Shown here piece after piece: positions 63,301 to 64,000 of a DNA stretch of 64,000 bases; position 1 is the stretch's first letter, and every line of letters begins with the position of its first letter. Source of the stretch: Marinilactibacillus kalidii (GTDB taxonomy: Bacteria > Bacillota > Bacilli > Lactobacillales > Carnobacteriaceae_A); the NCBI RefSeq assembly GCF_017599325.1, contig NZ_JAGFVM010000031.1, positions 1 to 64,000 of the forward strand, in the 5' to 3' direction. Position numbers and translations under genes: made by a program. Below the pieces are notes generated by a model. That model did no database searches. It saw only the letters and a list, made by a program, of their open reading frames with translations, and was not told the DNA's origin.

Positions 63301-63955
63301 AAAACAATTATACGTTAGTATTGTAGATTATAAATCGAGCAAACATTCATTTAAATATGATGAATTATTTTATGGTCTCATGATGCAAATGATTACGTAT
63401 TTAGATACGGCTGTAGAATTTTCACCTGATTTACTCGGTCAGAAAGCTAGACCAGCTGGCGCTTTTTACGCACAGGTTAAAAATCCATATTTAAAATCAC
63501 TAGCATTGGATACGGATGAATGGATGGAAGCTCTTCTTAAAGAATTTAAACTTAACGGCTTAGCCATTAATAACGAGGATGTACTAAGTCAGCTGGATTT
63601 AACGATGGAGCCAGGAAATCATTCATTAGTTTATCCAATCAATCAGTTGAAAAATGGTACATTAAAAGGCAGAGCCCTCATTACAACAGAAGAATTGGAT
63701 TTACTTGTGAAACATAATCGTCAATTGATTATAGAAGCTGGTAATCAAATTTTAACTGGTAAAAATATGTTAATGCCTTTTATGGAAAAGCGCCAGTTTA
63801 CACCATCGGTTAGTGGTCCATATAAGGCAATTTCTCAATTTGATGTGTTACTTGAAGAAAACAATTATCGTCACTTCGAAGATATACCAGATAAGAAAGC
63901 ATTGATTCACCGCATATCGAACAAATTGATACTACCAGGGGAGGCGCATAGTTGA
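60338..63955 (+). CDS. rexB: ATP-dependent helicase/nuclease subunit B (RexB)
   Basis: A 1205-aa AddB-type subunit of the double-strand-break resection enzyme that works with RexA (AddA) before RecA. The inactivated helicase half starts with VIGRADTEKES, lacking a Walker A lysine pattern. The C-terminal nuclease domain has KIDRLD (D980) and IVDYKSSK (D997, K999), intact. The cysteines that hold the AddB iron-sulfur cluster are all replaced: FYLDPYSHFLQYGL where AddB has a Cys, and TPSVSGPYKAISQFD at the C-terminus. That is the RexB form of Lactobacillales. AAAGGAG precedes the ATG. Confidence 0.93.
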   Translation: MSLQFVIGRADTEKESALIKEMNQLINQDNQAQVFYLVPDHIKFETEINVLKQLKDIQDDSKAYTGMINLQVFSFSRLAWYYLQDTAIYNQTQLTETGLTMLVKKLVKDYESALSIFRGESAQQGFIEKLTTLFMEMRNGRINLTDLEQLTNTELEQSLGGNDFSQKIADIQLLYQAFNEQLINQYIEKEDILAALIEALQKKNLSQTTIYINHYQSFSAQEQALIIELVRHCKDVHVALVLDQKFAVEPPLLTHFFYETGMTYYRLYQLALQEHLPVLNDQIISDVNSERCQPLNDLAQFWIDSSTGPMNPATQMDLSMDECIEIWSAETKQAEILHVSNKIRKMVTEEGYRYKDIMIMSRDIDAYKTVIEPLFQQNELALFIDEPDAMSGHPLVELIQSLLLISKRHWRYEDVMRFLRTELFVPHLSDQSLPKELGTRLTYLQEAHAEWRTKVDLTENVILAYGYEGSAWTRDQEWIYARYQIEDMNEQFDNDKQIQATANQVRTVIRETLLPFFKKIKKATTNRDAARLLYQFLNQHSVDDQIVFWRDQALAAGDLVEARKHEQVWETFINMLDEFVDVLGDEPWSMDDFLAILETGFEQAKYSIVPPSIDQVIFTSFDKVRASTKKVVFIVGLTDQLLPLNRENDSILTDEDREKIQTVLPLDRFLAPTTESVMASEPLSAYMAFRNASDKLIFSYPVKQEGNGNHRISPYIKRIADHLSITVQPKLADSHLVLDQSLDTILSFIGSRKQSIGQLNTILREGIDQDLLPHTFWLSLFEQLRDKDNFFENRVFHSLERKNIPVPLTNDLAEQLYGKDLYLSVSQLESFYLDPYSHFLQYGLRLKERSIQELTPTETGNFFHDALDQLFKLIVSKDLSVQSLDDEMLRKLTDEVLNNLYEKNQFRLLSMSNRMKFIRDQLGKTVKRMMWAITNQSKRSKSTPQKSEVLFGRIGQANGIPGLAFPLNNGGQIHVRGKIDRLDTMEIEKQLYVSIVDYKSSKHSFKYDELFYGLMMQMITYLDTAVEFSPDLLGQKARPAGAFYAQVKNPYLKSLALDTDEWMEALLKEFKLNGLAINNEDVLSQLDLTMEPGNHSLVYPINQLKNGTLKGRALITTEELDLLVKHNRQLIIEAGNQILTGKNMLMPFMEKRQFTPSVSGPYKAISQFDVLLEENNYRHFEDIPDKKALIHRISNKLILPGEAHS

Positions 63956-64000
63956 TGAAGAGGATTCCACAAAAGCCGTCGGACAGTTTGTTTACAGACA
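63955..64000 (+). CDS. rexA: ATP-dependent helicase/nuclease subunit A (RexA), first codons only
   Basis: ATG 63955 overlaps the rexB stop (TGATG), with GGGGAGG upstream; TTG 63952 is an in-frame alternative. The visible residues MKRIPQKPSDSLFTD fit the usual AddA/RexA N-terminus (IPxKP followed by the FT-containing Q motif). The remainder lies beyond the window. Assignment depends on this short match and on rexB next to it. Confidence 0.8.
   Translation, partial: MKRIPQKPSDSLFTD

Noticed and set aside
1-64000. CRISPR arrays, tRNA or rRNA genes, prophage or toxin-antitoxin pairs
   Set aside because: I looked for regular repeats, tRNA-like cloverleaf/CCA ends and known gene signatures and found none.

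Overview
The window looks like a chromosome segment from a low-GC Gram-positive bacterium of the Lactobacillales, most likely a carnobacterium-like genus. I infer this from the AT-rich coding sequence, strong AGGAGG-type ribosome binding sites with many TTG/GTG starts, a T-box ahead of glyQS, a RexB-type (cluster-less AddB) nuclease, a niacin ECF S-component controlled by NiaR, and long stretches that keep Bacillus subtilis gene order. The genus is inference. No rRNA, tRNA or CRISPR array was seen.

Region 1 (1-6780) is accessory. It holds the upstream end of an ISL3-family insertion sequence cut by the window edge, an inner-membrane PAS-GGDEF-EAL protein (degenerate GGDEF site, intact EAL site), a polytopic GAF-GGDEF diguanylate cyclase with a consensus promoter, a small pilin-tail membrane protein, and a ComC-type prepilin peptidase.

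Region 2 (6800-18400) follows the B. subtilis ypiA-ypiB / ypjD(mazG) / cca / dinG / ypmB / asnS / dnaD / nth series, ending with a type Ic aspartate aminotransferase and a YtxH protein. Region 3 (18500-28440) mixes an isolated arginine deiminase, a DUF2188 protein, rlmA, a candidate structured small RNA, the wobble-base genes queG and trmL, a PnuC transporter, divergent argS/argR, and zwf.

Region 4 (28700-41820) keeps the order cshB, yqgB, sodA, pbpA, rpmG, gluP, glcK, a YqgU-like lipoprotein, a rhodanese-like protein, the PPDK/PEPS regulator yqfL, zur, rpsU and yqeY. Between rpmG and gluP sits a poorly known trio: a membrane-anchored HTH protein, a catalytic-domain-less MltG-like protein and a 105-aa unknown. 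Region 5 (42000-64000) is the phoH-ybeY-dgkA-cdd-era-recO operon, the T-box glyQS operon, an ABC exporter, niaR-niaX, dnaG-sigA, rplY, trmK-yqfO, pepT, and rexB with the first codons of rexA.

How the genes work together: much of the window is core information processing (tRNA charging and modification, replication and transcription initiation, 16S rRNA maturation, DNA repair). Amino-acid and vitamin supply is wired in through a glycine T-box, ArgR and NiaR. The points most worth a second look are the c-di-GMP/pilin-like/ComC island, the structured RNA before queG, an IS end that appears to serve as the trmL terminator, the loss of Fe-S cysteines in three DNA-processing enzymes (DinG, Nth, RexB), and the unknown membrane cluster upstream of gluP.
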